Assembly (NCBI RefSeq): GCF_037042905.1 | Contig: NC_087259.1 | Coordinates: 25,007,001-25,071,000, forward strand | Reading direction: 5' to 3' | Origin: Lytechinus pictus | Taxonomy: Eukaryota > Echinodermata > Echinoidea > Temnopleuroida > Toxopneustidae | Length of the DNA stretch: 64,000 bases | Notes under the pieces: generated by a model | Seen by the model: only the letters and a program-made list of their open reading frames with translations | Databases searched by the model: none | Told to the model about the DNA's origin: nothing | Position numbers and translations under genes: made by a program | Shown: one piece after another, positions 23,711 through 35,856 of the stretch | Numbering within the stretch: position 1 is the first letter of the stretch | Layout of the letters: each line of letters begins with the position of its first letter

Positions 23711-26212
23711 ATGGCATTGGAAGCCATGCAAAGAGTTGATGAAGTAGACATTGATGGATCAGGGAGATTCAAGTACATCCTGATAAAACTATCAGTTGGA
23801 GACCAGTCAAAGTATATTGTCAGAGGTTACAGACGTTGTGGATATCATGGTAAGGATAGTGCCTAGACAGAAATTTTCTGTCAGTTAATAGCATTGCCTA
23901 TTGGCCTCATATTCGAATCAGGGACAACTCGGACCGTGGGCAGAGTTGTCCCACCAGAAAAAATAGACACAAACTTGTGGGAAAAAAAATCACGAAAGAG
24001 GTGTGACAACTCGGCCTGCAGTCAGAGATGTCCCAACCCCCTCATATTTAATGGGTTGTCTTCTTACCGTACAGACAAATCTTCTATTATTGCAGAAAAA
24101 AACTAGGCCCTTCAAATAGGTTATAAAAAATCCACCAAAAATAAAAAGATACAACATTTCTAGGCCATTATGAACAGATAAAAAACATAATTTTATTTTC
24201 TACTTTCGTCTTTATTTCTTATTTTTACTTGTGATATTATTGGTCGGACATCACCCATAATGAGGGTATCATGAGTGATTCTTCATCTTGCTTTGAATTT
24301 TACAATTTATTCCTTCAAATCAAACTTCCTCAATTTTTATGTTCCTGTGTCGCTGCTGAAATTGATAACACTTATCTTGATTTTTATTCTGTGTTTAAAT
24401 CTCCCTTGTGCGATTGACTAACTGGTACATGCAAAAAGGACCTGGCAGTTACAGTATGTGGGCTATACTTTTTGTTGCTGATATTAAGAACCTAAAGACC
24501 TTTTTTTTTGGGGGGGGGGGGTGGGGGATGACAGTGTAGGCAGAATTCACAAGTAGGCTACCTATTAAATTGATACAAATATAAAATATGTATTCATTTC
24601 TTGTTTTATAGTTGTAAATAAATAGAATATCAATAGACAATATTTCATTTGATATATATTTTATCACTCATTAGGCCTAAGTATTTGCAAAATAATTTAT
24701 AGTTTCCGAATCAGAATAATGATTTAATATAAAAATTGTATTTTTTTGGTACATTTATTTAAGCATCATGTATGTATTGTATTAATTCTGCAGCTGATAT
24801 CTATGACGAGGTAACTCCTGCGCTTGAGAAGCAAGGTATCCAATGTGACTGTCCAGGAGGGGGAAGAATCGAGCACGACAAGAATGCCAAGACTATTCTG
24901 GTATATGGATACTCCATGGTAAGTGATGAAAGTCAGTGTCATTAAATGAGCTTCAGAAGTTAGATTTCACAGGGGTGTGAGAGTTCAGATTTTTATCTGA
25001 TTTCAGATTTTTTTCTTTTTGATATTCAGCTTAATTTCAGCTTATATTTGGCTTTCCTCTGTACAAAAAGTATGGGAGCTCTTTCTATTTCAGACTTTCT
25101 ACAAGTTTCGGCTTTTTTCAGATCTTTTTATTTGTGACCACTCACAACCCTGATTTCATGATTTCACCAATTGTACCAGATCTAATTCTATGAAGAATTT
25201 AAGATATGGTGACAATTAAACTAGAAGTCTGTGTTTGCTGCAACTAGATTTAATGCAGGAACCCATTTACACCTGAGTGGAGAGTGGGTGATAATTTATG
25301 CAGAATCATACAATTTAAAAAAATACAAATTAATTACACAAAATACTATATTACTGATGAAATTTTATATTATTTCTTTTGTATAACTTAGTGCAGTGTT
25401 GTATCCATAGGCCCATATATCTCGCACTGAATTCCAAAGACTTGTAAACAATGTATATTGGTGATCACACTTTTACTGTAACCGCATCCAAAGAATGGAA
25501 CATAATCCCGGCTTTTTTTTAATCAGCAAACTCTAGAGATCAATTCAAGAAACTCCTAAAAACCAGAGAAAAAATTACACGGGACTGGGGGCGATTTACC
25601 CCCCCCCCCCCCCAAAAAAAAAAAAAAATGTTCAAAAGAGTCCTGGAAACTAAAAAAAAAAGGAGCCCGGAAATCAATGTGCCATGGAAATCTCCATTCA
25701 TTGCAATGTTAAACTCATCCAATGTTGCAGATATAGGCAGTAAGTTGTGAAATGAAACCCCCCAAAATCCCCCCCCCCCAGAAAAAAAGAAAAAAAAGAA
25801 AAATGCCTTGTAAAAACATATCTCTTTCTTGATTAGAATTTTTCTTTGTTTTCATAATCTCATTCATACTTTGTAGTTTGTAATTATGTATTTGCTTGCT
25901 TTTTATTTTGTAAGTGGTTTGAGTTCTGGTAAATGATTTCATTATATTCATAGTTGTCTTATCAATTATTTCAGTATTTTGATAAAAAATTCTCCCAACC
26001 TGAAATTCAAGTTTCTCCTCTCCTCTCCTTGTATATATAAATTTCTTTCTTGTACTTTCTCCCTCCATCCTTCTCTATCTCCCCCTTTGATTTTCCTTTA
26101 TTCATTTTCTATACAGGGGTTTGGACAGGCTGACCACAGCATGGCAGTGCAGATTCTGAAGAAGAAGTACCCAAGCTATACCAGTATTACATTCAACAAC
26201 GAGGGCTATTGA
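23711..26212 (+). CDS. PHPT1: 14-kDa phosphohistidine phosphatase (PHPT1), complete, three exons
   Basis: Exons 23711-23849, 24794-24918 and 26117-26212 (TGA) join to 360 nt, 119 aa (human 125). Donors GTAAGG and GTAAGT and both AG acceptors are canonical, with phases 1 and 0. Landmarks: VDIDGSGRFKY near residue 12; IVRGYRRCGYH, in which His46 corresponds to the human catalytic base His53; then ADIYD, a CDCPGGGRIEH segment, ILVYGYSM, and a C-terminal Y.SITFNNEGY ending like the mammalian protein. The enzyme removes phosphate from phosphohistidine on proteins such as ATP-citrate lyase and ion channels (family knowledge); it is cytosolic and has no signal peptide here. The stretch between residues about 27 and 35 is shorter than in human, which explains the length difference. 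ATTAAA at about 26524 is a weak polyadenylation candidate. Confidence 0.95.
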
Positions 26213-26559
26213 TGTATAATATGGTTCAAGATGGTTGCATTCACATTTGGTGAACAAATGCCAATTTGAACTAAAGATATCCATTGTCAATTTCATCTTA
26301 CCATGTTCTGGGAAGGAATGATTTTGCGTAAGTTTTAGGAGGTCTATGCATATCAAGTCATAATGATGAATAAGGGCAAGTCTAAACTCAAAGATATCCA
26401 TTATTTGTCTAGTTCATCTGACCATTTACCAGGAGAGAAGGATTTGACATGAGTCTTATGTGATAAATATTGACCCACAAACTCATGCAAAAATCAATGA
26501 TAGTACTTCAGGTATGAATCAACATTAAATAGTAATGATAATATGCAAATTTTTTATTG

Positions 26560-26792
26560 CCCCTACTACAATGTTTATAGTTTCTAAGCAATGTAAACTA
26601 TTACCCCGTCATTAGCACATCTCTTATTGGGCGCTTCCTTCTGGGTACCCATTTACAACACCTGGGTGGAAAGTGGCAAATATAGATCAACACCTTGTTA
26701 AAGTGTCACACAAGTGCTGCAGTGGAATTTGAACCCCAGACTTTGTGGTTCAAAGTCCAGAGACTTATCCACTGAGCCGCAACACCTCTACT
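26560..26792 (-). mobile_element. tRNA-derived SINE, second family
   Basis: The minus-strand head reads AGGTGTTGCGGCTCAGTGG with an A-box match, followed by a B box GGTTCAAATTCC about 45 bp later. Its body shares GGGTACCC with the other SINE family. The 3' boundary is approximate. Confidence 0.5.
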
Positions 26793-27711
26793 ATTAAACA
26801 CCTCTCTATAAAATGTAAATGCTGAAGGTGACATCAATACTTGACCAGGCATCCCTTATCAAGAGGCATCATCTAGAAATAGTTTTTAATGTGGATTTTT
26901 GTTTAAATTTCATATGAATCCATCCTTTGGTGCTCTTTCTGCCCCATTTTTAATATTTAATTTTATTTTAGGGGGGGGGGGGATGAAAACAATGAGATAG
27001 TAGAATTTGAAAAAAAAAATCATCTACTTCAGTGTTATCAGTATTTGCATGAACACTGGTGCATGAATCAGTGTATGCAGGAATGTTCTAACTAGCAGGG
27101 CTAGTGTGTGATGGTTTTGTTAGGGTGCAATTTTTTGCATGGATTATGAGTATAATGCCAACAAGATGGGTACAGTAGTCATCTTGCCAGTGGCCTTTTG
27201 GTTTAATATTGCGTCATGCATCATTCGCATGCGAGTGAAGGTGGTGATAGTGCACTTGGCTCTATTGCCTCATGGAGTGTTTCATATTTTTCTTTCAAAA
27301 TCTTGGTCCCATAACATAAATCTCATTGCATTGCCCCCTACAGGATTGAGTGAAGTTTTTGGTGATCCCAATATTACATCATGCATCATTTCTTGGTACT
27401 GTACATAATACAAAATGACCTTTTCACAATCACTGTGAAACAGTTCCCTTGACAATTGAAACACACAACCAGATATATAAGAAACTTTAATCTTTTACTT
27501 CTATTGTCATTCTACCCCTGAAATATTATTTTTATTGTGATTTTTGAGCAAATTTGTGTTTGAATGTTAACTAATGCACTGTTAAGAGTGCTATATCCGA
27601 CCTACATGTATTTCCTGTTTAACTTTGAATATAAAATTATGATTTATAAGAACTACTGTTTTGATTTTTTTTTTGCCTGTCGATGGCAGCATATATTTGT
27701 CCAGATCATGT

Positions 27712-28474
27712 CCCTGTTGGAAAGATCAATGTTATGCAATGCAGTGTTTGCACAGTTTGTTCACAAAGTGGACTTGGACTTTGTGAACATATGATTCACA
27801 ATATCAAAATACTCAAATTTAACAAAATATAAAGATAACTTCGCACTGTGGACACCTTGGCAGTGTGAGTGATCAGTTCATGTAGTGATACTCTTGACTG
27901 TTCACAAAGTTAAAATGCTGTAAGGTTACAATCTGGGAATAATTTAACACTGTGGACACCTCCACAGTGAGTGTTCGCAATTCACATTGTGGACTATGTG
28001 AATATGTGATTTGCAAAGTTGAAATGCTCTGATGTAACATTGTGAGAATATTTTCACACTGAACATATCCACAGTGTGTTCACATAGTGCACTCTGTGAC
28101 TGAGACTCCCCAATTTAAAAGGCTTTAATGTAACAATGGGATAATAATTTCACACTGTGGATACCCCCAGAGTGTGAGTTATCACACTGTGTTCATAATT
28201 TCAATGAACTATGCCATTATGAGGTTCACAAATTAGTTGAAATGCTCTGATGTAACAGTGTGATAATAATTTCCCACTGTGGACACATCCACAGTGAGTG
28301 TTCACACTTCACTGGTGTGTTCACACAGTGCACTCTGACTATGTGATTCACAAAATTAAGATTCTTAAATGTAATAATGTGAAACTAATTTCCCACTGTG
28401 GACACCTCCACAGTGAGTGTTCACATTGTGTTGCACACTGAACACACCGTGGGACACTGCTCTTTCCAACAGGC
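27712..28474. mobile_element. Element with inverted termini carrying a palindromic minisatellite, locus 1
   Basis: The ends CCCTGTTGGAAAGA and TCTTTCCAACAGGC are inverted copies. Between them are about six diverged units of roughly 100-120 bp, each containing CACTGTGGACAC, CACAGTG and GTGTTCAC phrases that are themselves self-complementary. The same unit and similar ends occur at 58610-59104. No coding capacity. Confidence 0.7.
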
Positions 28475-28514
28475 TAACACAGTTTGAATGGTTCTGTGAG
28501 GGTGTGTGTTTTTT

Positions 28515-28690
28515 CACTTGGTCTACATGCAGTTGGCCTACTTCTCAGGTACATGTAGTGTAGTACCACATGGGAAAGCCCATTTGGTCTAATATCTAAT
28601 TTGGTCTAGTTGTTGTTTGGTCTACACGACACTTGGTCTAATACCCACTGAATCGAATGCCCAGATAGTCTAATTTGGATTTTGTCTACT
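28515..28690. repeat. Degenerate 'TTGGTCTA' repeat region, copy 2
   Basis: TTGGTCTA and TAGTCTA phrases recur at 10-25 bp spacing, as at 9735-10110. Function and element type are unknown to me. Confidence 0.45.
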
Positions 28691-28738
28691 TATTTTTTTA
28701 AATTTGATTCATATGCACTAAGTTATTTTAGACGAATT

Positions 28739-29055
28739 GGCCCGTATTCTGAACTCGGGTTTATAGTAAACCCTGGTTTAAAGTTTTGGTTGAACTATGG
28801 AGAGTCAATTGGGGCACAAATCCCTAACAGTACATATTCAGTTTATTAACTCATATGACACCAAAATTGTTCATGATTGTCTGGGAATTAATGATAACTG
28901 AAGTATTTTTCTTCTTTATGAAAGCAACAGGAAACAAAATATCAAACATAAGATATTATACAATGTAAACGGAATCTTTATTTTTTTTGCTCCCTATAAT
29001 TATAGCACAGAGTTAGACAATGGTTTACGTTAAGCCTGACTTTAGAATATGGGCC
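28739..29055. mobile_element. Short inverted-repeat element
   Basis: GGCCCGTATTCTGAA on the left is mirrored by TTTAGAATATGGGCC on the right. The 317-bp interior is non-coding and contains TTTAAACC-type phrases in both arms. Confidence 0.5.
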
Positions 29056-29140
29056 ATTGGGTATATCCTCAATCAAAATTAGGCAAAATTGTAAATAGGC
29101 TAAATGGCAATAGACCAAATGGTTTGTAGAAGACGATTTT

Positions 29141-29300
29141 GGGAGTATTTCATGAAAGGACTTGTCTGACGTTTTATCCGACAAGTCCCGTTTTGTTTTC
29201 CGACAGTAACCACAGTAACCGTGCTTTTCAACCAATCAAATTCAGGAAAGTTGTCAGATCTGACAACTTGTCGGATGAAAATGTTGATGAAACACTTCCC
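29141..29300. mobile_element. MITE, 160 bp, copy 1 of a two-copy family
   Basis: Starts GGGAGTATTTCATGAAAGG and ends in GTTGATGAAACACTTCCC. The interior has TTTTATCCGACAAGTC and AACCAATCA. A copy with the same order of motifs lies at 59371-59528. Confidence 0.7.
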
Positions 29301-29574
29301 AGAAGTAGACGAAGCATGTTTAGACCAAGTGTTGTGTGATTGCGGGTTACACAAAAATCGACACTATCGGAAGGGAAAGTGAGAGATATGAATTGGAAGG
29401 AGATATGAAAGCTTTTACAGGAGGAAAGGAGGGATAAAATGAGAGAGAGAAAGAGAGAGAGGGGGGGGGGGTAGAAAGAGAGAGGAAGTGAGTGGTTGAT
29501 TGGAAAAAAGTTATTGAAAAATGTACATGACAGCTAACGGCAGAATCGAGTAGAATTACTAATGACAAAAGCGC

Positions 29575-29765
29575 AGGGGCGGCGCCAGGATATTGTATTT
29601 TTTTTTTTTTGGGGGGGGGGGGGCAAAACGACCTAAGAGAAATGTCATATTTTTTATCGATGTAATTAAAGGGATATTAATTATGGGCCTAGGTATCTCC
29701 TTTTATGCTTTTCTTTCTTCTTTTCTCCCTCCCTTGCTCCCACTAGCGTACCTAAGGGGGGGCAG
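29575..29765. repeat. Dispersed G-run repeat, copy 1
   Basis: GGCGGCGCCAGGA, a poly-T/poly-G run, ACGACCTAAG, ATGTCATATTTTTT and a run of CTCCTTTT are found in the same order at 37008-37250. Open frames through it are low-complexity and not genes. Confidence 0.5.
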
Positions 29766-30139
29766 ACTGCCCCCCCTGACGAGTCACAAGCAAAGAAAAA
29801 AGGGAAAGAAAAGAGGAAAAAGGAAAGAGAGAAAAAAGAGGGAAGGGGAAAAAAGAAGAAATAGTAAGAGAAAGGGGAAAACAAAAACTGGACTGCAGAC
29901 TGTCGGAAAAAATTATAAACTGTCGGGCACACGGGGTGTTCCAACTGAGTCGGTTTTTTAGTTCAACCATATTTGTCGGTAAATGCCAATTAAACTACAC
30001 TTTTATCGGTAAATTGTGATTTGTACGTAATGCGACTTTTAGAGCTCTCTGTACCGATAGTGAGTACGGACTGGGCTGACCAGGGACAGGAAAAAGGTAC
30101 AGAACAAGTTTTAGGTAATGCAATTAAAACAATAAAAAT

Positions 30140-31640
30140 TTCGCTCGCGCTAAGCGCTCGCATTAATTTTTTAGTTGGATACCTAAAATAAATGTCTGGT
30201 TTTCAGGTTAAAATATCAAAAATTTTCTGCTCACACTTTGCGCTCGCGTCAATTGATTAGTTATAAACCAATTTGTTCACGGTTACAAAAAGTGCTTATA
30301 ATATCCAGTTCTTAGGCCGGAATATCAAAAATTTCAGCTCGCACTTCGTGCTCACATATAACTGTTTAGGTATCTCCATCCTGTTCATAGTTAAATGAAG
30401 TGTTTAGAATGTCCGGTTTTCAGGTCGGAATATAAAAAATAAAAAATATATCATTAGAAACCAATTTATTCACGGTTACAAAAATTGCTTAGAATATCAA
30501 GTTCTTAGGTCGGAATATCAAAAATTTCAGCTCTAGCTTCGCAAACGCATAAATTCCATCCTGTTCATAATTAAAGGACAAGTCTACCCCAACAAAATTT
30601 TGATTTGAATAAAAAGTGAAAAATCCAACAAGCATAACACTGAAAATTTCATCAAAATCGGATGTAAAATATGAAAGTTATGATATTTTAAAGTTTCGCT
30701 TATTTCACAAAACAGTTATATGCACATCCCGGTCGGTAAGCAAATGAGGGAACTGATGACATCACTCACTCACTATTTCTTTTGTATTTTATTATATGAA
30801 ATATTCTAATTTCTCCTCATTATCCTTGTGAAACAAAGTTTTATTTCGAACATGTTGAATTACCATTGCTTAACATTTATGGTTCAGTCAAGTTGGTCCT
30901 TATTGTCAAATCTGCAAATATTGAAATAATGTATAATTCGAACAATGAAAAACAAAACGAAATAGTGAGGGGCATCATCGATTCTCTTGTTTGCATGTGA
31001 CTAAATTGTGCATATAACTATTTTGTGAAAAATAAGCGAAAATTTAAAATGTCATAACTTTCTTATTTTGCATCCGATTTTGATGAAATTTTCAGCATAA
31101 TGCTTGTCTGATTTTTCTCTATTGATTCGAATCAACATTTTTACGAGGTGGACTTGACCTTTAAATGAAGTGCTCAGAATGTAAAGTTTTCAGGTCGAAA
31201 TATCAAAAATTGCTCACAGCAATTAATTGTTTTTAACTACCATCTTGTTCATAGTTTTAAAAAAAAAGGTGCTTAGAATACCCACTTTTCAGGGGTAATA
31301 TCTCAAATTTTCAGCTCGCATCTATTAATTATTCAGTTAGAAACCAATTTTTTCATGGTTTCTAAAAGTGCTTAGAATATCAAGTTCTTAAGTCGGAATA
31401 TCAAAAGATTTAGCTCACGCTTCGCGCACGCACGACTGTTTAAATACTCATCATGTAAAACTACTTAGAATGTCTAGTGTCCAGTTAGGAATATCAAAAA
31501 TTTTAGCCCGCGCTTCGCGCTCGCATGATTTATTAAGGAAGTTACCCATCGTATTAATAATTAAGGGCACAAAATGTATCGTTTCAGGTCTAATTTTTAG
31601 AAAAAAATCAGCTCGCGCTTCGCGCTCGCAATTATCATTT
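30140..31640. repeat. Tandem array with GCTCGCGCTTCGCGCTCGC core, interrupted
   Basis: About nine units of roughly 95-110 bp each carry the near-palindromic core (or a decayed form), then phrases like TTAGTTA, ACCATCTTGTTCATGGTT, GTGCTTAGAAT and TTCAGGTCGGAATATCAAAAATTT. The best-preserved cores are near 31505 and 31611. The array is split by the insertion at 30575-31160. An inverted array of the same unit lies at 33140-33400. Confidence 0.75.
30575..31160. mobile_element. TTAA-flanked long-inverted-repeat element 3
   Basis: This 586-bp element is flanked by TTAA at 30571-30574 and 31161-31164. The ends AGGACAAGTCTACC and (reverse complement) AGGTCAAGTCCACC begin arms of about 145 bp that share CATCAAAATCGGATG and GAAAGTTATGA. 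It interrupts a tandem-repeat unit; neighbouring unfilled units read CATAGTTAAATGAAGTG and carry TTAA once. That gives the empty site directly. No transposase is encoded. Confidence 0.8.
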
Positions 31641-33139
31641 TTATATTATTATTTTTAACTGATTTCAATGTCAAATACCTTTTTTTATAACGTCTCCAAA
31701 TCAGCAGAATTGGGAACATAATGTAAACACCTTCAGAGGAATAAAAGAAGTATGTTTATATAAACATTGCAATTACCACTTGATTAGAAATATATCGATC
31801 ACGATCCAATACATTTCATTTCTGGAATGATATAAAAAAAAAAGAATTAATTTTCGACAATAAAGTGCAATCGCCCGATAGCAAATATCAGTAGTAGCAA
31901 GATCCAAACTGTTTTATTGGGTACCCCTGGGTAACCTTTCCCACCTTCAGTGCCACTGCCGGACCTACACATCCAACGTGTATGGGGGGGGGGGGTGGGC
32001 TGCAAAATGCAGGGCAACGAGGACTGCGAGGTGCCCAAATATCCTCGTGTATTGGTAATTTTGTGACCGAATGTATAATTTCTGCACGTTTCACATCATG
32101 TAAAAAGGCTAAATAATAATTGGAAAAAAATGTTCGCTCGCTTTGCTCGCTCGAAAATTAAAAATTGTGAAGTTGATATTTGGGCAATTATTATCAGCCC
32201 CCCCTTGAAAAAAATTGTGCCTATATACGTCCATGCCTATCACCCCCACCTTGCTCATTCTTGTCACTTGCCCCCCCCCCCCTGACGAAATATGCCAGGT
32301 ACGCCACTGCTTGCTCCCTTTTTATTTCAATACTTGAAAATTCTTAGGGGGTCGCCTTTTGTAATGCATATTAAGATTTTTTTTTAAAGGTAAATTTAGA
32401 GTACAACTCGTGACAAAGGCAATATTAACACAGAACTTTATCATTTTGAAGAAAGAGAGAGAAGGGGGTGGGGTGATAAAGGGTTTGTCTCACCCACGGA
32501 CCAACGTCTGTGGTATATAGGACTTCTTTTGAACCAAATCAAAATATACTCAAAGATGCACGGGAAGCGTAAACATGAAAAAATAAGTGAAAGAGCGTTT
32601 TGTTTATAATTCAATCATGAAGCAATATATATTCAGCAAAACTCTCATATGAACACTTCAAATAAAGTTGGAGAAGATTAAAACTCGCGAAGTTTCATTT
32701 ATCAATTCCTACAGAGTTGACAAACCCTCCCTGTCAAACAAGTAGACAAGAAACATGAAGGAATCTAGTCTACCATTTCACACTCTCATTATGCGAAAAC
32801 CAAGGGTACGTGCCTGCATGCGGACTTATTCCTAAACATATTCTGATTGGTCGAAAGTTACCTGTCTATCAAGATTGCTCTTACGAAAGAGGTGTGGTGA
32901 CGCTCAATGCAATGGACTGGACTCCAGGGTCCCCGTCTTACAAAGAGACACGAATGATCCGATATTTTAACACACATACATCATATCTAGAAACAAACAT
33001 ATGCGTTTTAGATGTTAACGTTACTATAAAATTCCATAGTTTTAGTTTAATCGGATCAATCGCAACTCTTTGTAAGACGAGGAACCTGTTAAGGACTGCA
33101 TTTAGTGACTCATGAATAGGACACACATCTCACCAATCA

Positions 33140-33400
33140 AATAATGCGGGCGCGAAGCGCGAGCTAAAATTTGTGATATTTAAACCTGACAATTTGACAT
33201 TCTAAGCATTTTTGTAACCAGGAACAGAATGAGCCTACCTTACTAAACAATAATTCATGCAAGCGCGAAACGCAAGCCAAAAACTTATGATATTCCAACC
33301 TGAAAACTAGACATTCTAAACATTTTGTAACCATGAACAGGAAGAGTTGCTTACTAAACAATAACTGATGTGAGCGCAAAGCGAGAGCCCAAAGATTTGT
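33140..33400. repeat. Inverted tandem array of the GCTCGCG-core unit
   Basis: Three units carry GCGCGAAGCGCGAGC-like cores with AACCTGACAATTTGACATTCTAAGC-type bodies, the reverse complement of the units at 30140-31640. Related single cores occur near 1420, 32130 and 35400. Confidence 0.65.
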
Positions 33401-34095
33401 GATTTTCTAACTAGAATGTATTATGTTTTAGTTTTAAAAAGGCATATCATTTTGAAAGAGGGCATATTCCATTTTGAAAAAAGGGTATTCTTTTTTCCTA
33501 CGGTTTTTTTTTTTTTGGGGGGGGGGTGGGGGGAGTGCCCTCTGCCCCCTGGTTCCATTGCCCCTGATTTGATCTCTTGATTATGGCCAGTGATTAGAAT
33601 TTAATCAACCGGTTTAATAAAGGCAAATGATTCGAGGATATAACAGGACATTCTGCGTGACACTAGATTGCGGCATTTTAATCGTCTTATTCGTCTTATT
33701 CTTATTGGAATTTGTTGTTTATTTATTGTTGAGAGGGAAGCGATTATCAGACCGGTTCTCACTTATAACCCCACCCCCTCCTCTAGTCTTGCAGATAATA
33801 CGCCGGGTAAATCTTCAATCAGAGGCTAATAGATAAATATAGCCAATGATCCAAATGATCTCTAAATACCCGCACATAATAATGATAATTGAAAACACGG
33901 AGAAGTATTTTGTACTTTTATTATAGATCGAACGCTCAAACAGAGGTGTCTTGTTAATTCCCTCTGGGAAAGGTAATACTTCCACGGAATGCACACTGGT
34001 ACTTCTATAGGGTATTCCAATCTATGAATGCCTCTTTCAGTTACGAGCACATAAAAACGAATTATTTTAAGTGTTGCTATATTATGATAGGTAAT

Positions 34096-34315
34096 CAGTA
34101 GCGTACGCAGGGTTTTTGAAAGGGGGTGGGGTTTCGAGTTGAATGAAAATTTGACAAGCAAACAAAAAAGTAAAATAAGGTTTTCACCAAAAAGAGAGAA
34201 AATTTTGTCTTTTCATAACAAAACAAATTGACAAGAAAAAAAAAAGTTTCAAATAAAGCCGAGGGGGGGGGGGGATTTGAACCCCTGTAACCCCCTCCCC
34301 CTGCGTACGCGCCTG
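34096..34315. mobile_element. hAT-like MITE
   Basis: The ends CAGTAGCGTACGCAGGG and (reverse complement) CAGGCGCGTACGCAGGG match closely. The flanking 8-mers TAGGTAAT and TAGGGAAT form a target duplication with one mismatch. CAG ends with an 8-bp duplication fit hAT. Non-coding. Confidence 0.7.
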
Positions 34316-34635
34316 TAGGGAATCCTTTTAGAGTTTCAGGGTTTTAGATTTTGGTTCAATCATGGAGCTCTATGGTTCAATTAAACGACCTTTATTCGTA
34401 CTTGCTCAGGTTGTATAACTCGACTATTGTTGACTTCGATGATGTCAAGCCTTTTAATATACACATTTATTTTGAACTGTTTTGATAACATTCATTTAGG
34501 CCGACGTACTTTATCAAGAGAACACATGCTTTTTGTATTCCATTGGTGAAGTGCCAAGTAAACACTGATTGTTTCCTTTGTTTTCGCCGCTTATGCAAGT
34601 TTTCAAAATGCGTGCCCATAAACGTGACATAAACT

Positions 34636-34643
34636 TATAAAAA
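34636..34643 (+). promoter_or_regulatory. TATA box of the SOUL/HEBP2-like gene
   Basis: CTTATAAAAAGG is a strong TATA match. About 95 bp downstream a GTAAGT donor (34739-34744) would end a 5' non-coding exon of roughly 34666-34738. The matching acceptor TTTCAG at 35834-35839 lies 17 bp upstream of the ATG. The arrangement is inferred from signals only. Confidence 0.6.
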
Positions 34644-34960
34644 GGCCATGTTTCTCCTTTGTTGTGAATCACTGAGCAAGAGGTCTTCTTGGAGCGTACC
34701 TGGAGTGGATAACGGCTTTTCTCCCCAAAGTAAATCTGGTAAGTTGGTGTAAGACATTGCAGTTCTTCTATCAGTTTAAGTGATATCCTGAATTAAATAT
34801 AAGTTTTATTTTATAAACAAGACCGTTGTTTGGTATGTTTGGTATGCTTGGGAGGGGGGGGGGGGGCACGCAGTGCCCTAAGCCTGAGCTTTCGCGTATA
34901 TGGCGAGTGGCCATGAACGTTCTGCAACATATAATTCGACAATTTTAGCAGTGTTTCGAG

Positions 34961-35164
34961 TACACACTGTAAAAACGCTGTTTAACATTTTAAGCACGTT
35001 GTTTAAGCCCGTCACTCTAACAACTATTGTTTAAAATTTTTATACAATTGTTTAAATTTTTTAAACAAGTTGTTTAAAAAGTATAAACAATTACAAAAAA
35101 GTTTAAATAACTTGTTGTTATTGACAGGCTTAAACAATGTGTTATTATTTTTTTTACTGTGCAT
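34961..35164. mobile_element. Short palindromic element in the SOUL gene 5' intron
   Basis: CACACTGTAAAAAC on the left is mirrored by TTTTTTACTGTGC on the right. The interior repeats TTGTTTAA and its complement many times. It lies within the proposed 5' UTR intron. Non-coding; boundaries approximate. Confidence 0.5.
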
Positions 35165-35856
35165 TAGTTTTCAGTCAGATATAGCATAACGTGTCGCCAG
35201 TGGCGTACGTACATTATGAGGGGGTGCATGCCCTGAGGCGCTTTCTCACCCCAAAAGAAATTTCGCGACCATGAAAAAAAAAGAGAAAGGGAGAGAAAAG
35301 GAAAGAAAGAGAAAAGGGTAAAATATGATATTATTTTTTGAATAATATGTCAAAATCCATCACAAAATTGGATTCTTGTATTGTAATAAAAATGTCGAAA
35401 TTTTTGCTCACTCGATCGCTTCGCTTGCTCGCGCTTTTGATATGGATCTCATGAAAAGCGCTATATAAGAATAAGATATTAATGTCATTATCATTAACTT
35501 TTTTTTATATAAATTTGCCAGATGCGCCATTTCAAGTCCCCTCAAATTTTTGGCTCATTACGCCACTGCGTGTCACAGTCACGATGCACATGTGCTCGCC
35601 CAAGAATTTTTCCTACTTTTCAAGGGCACTTTTTTTATTTTTTATAGCAAACCACCGTATGATTACTTTTAGCAATCAGGTAGTCGAGGTTACTAAGTGT
35701 ATATGGGAAAAATGAGCCAGAGTGGGGAAATCTCATATACTATTCTATAGTAGCATTACTAGAAAATATAGGAATTATATAAATATTCAATTAATTTAGG
35801 TACTCAACGTTCGAACCCACCATCTCTCTTCCATTTCAGGTGGTATTAGTATAACC

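Larger units (their letters stand above)
26213..34635. other. Intergenic region between PHPT1 and the SOUL gene, repeat-rich
   Basis: I saw no credible gene. The region contains a SINE (26560-26792), a satellite bounded by inverted termini (27712-28474), several MITEs (28739-29055, 29141-29300, 34096-34315), a C/G-run repeat (29575-29765), two tandem arrays with a GCTCGCG core (30140-31640 and 33140-33400) and a TTAA-flanked insertion (30575-31160). The open frame at 32810-33115 (101 codons) has no recognisable domain, and I do not call it. Confidence 0.6.

Noticed and set aside
27840-28470. Regularly spaced repeats resembling a CRISPR array
   Set aside because: Units are about 110 bp, diverged and contiguous without unique spacers, in an animal genome; it is a minisatellite.
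29593-29970. Lys/Arg-rich and Phe/Ser-rich open frames
   Set aside because: Purine-tract translations within a dispersed G-run repeat.
32810-33115. 101-codon plus-strand open frame
   Set aside because: No recognised motif and no flanking splice or promoter signal that I can support; left uncalled.
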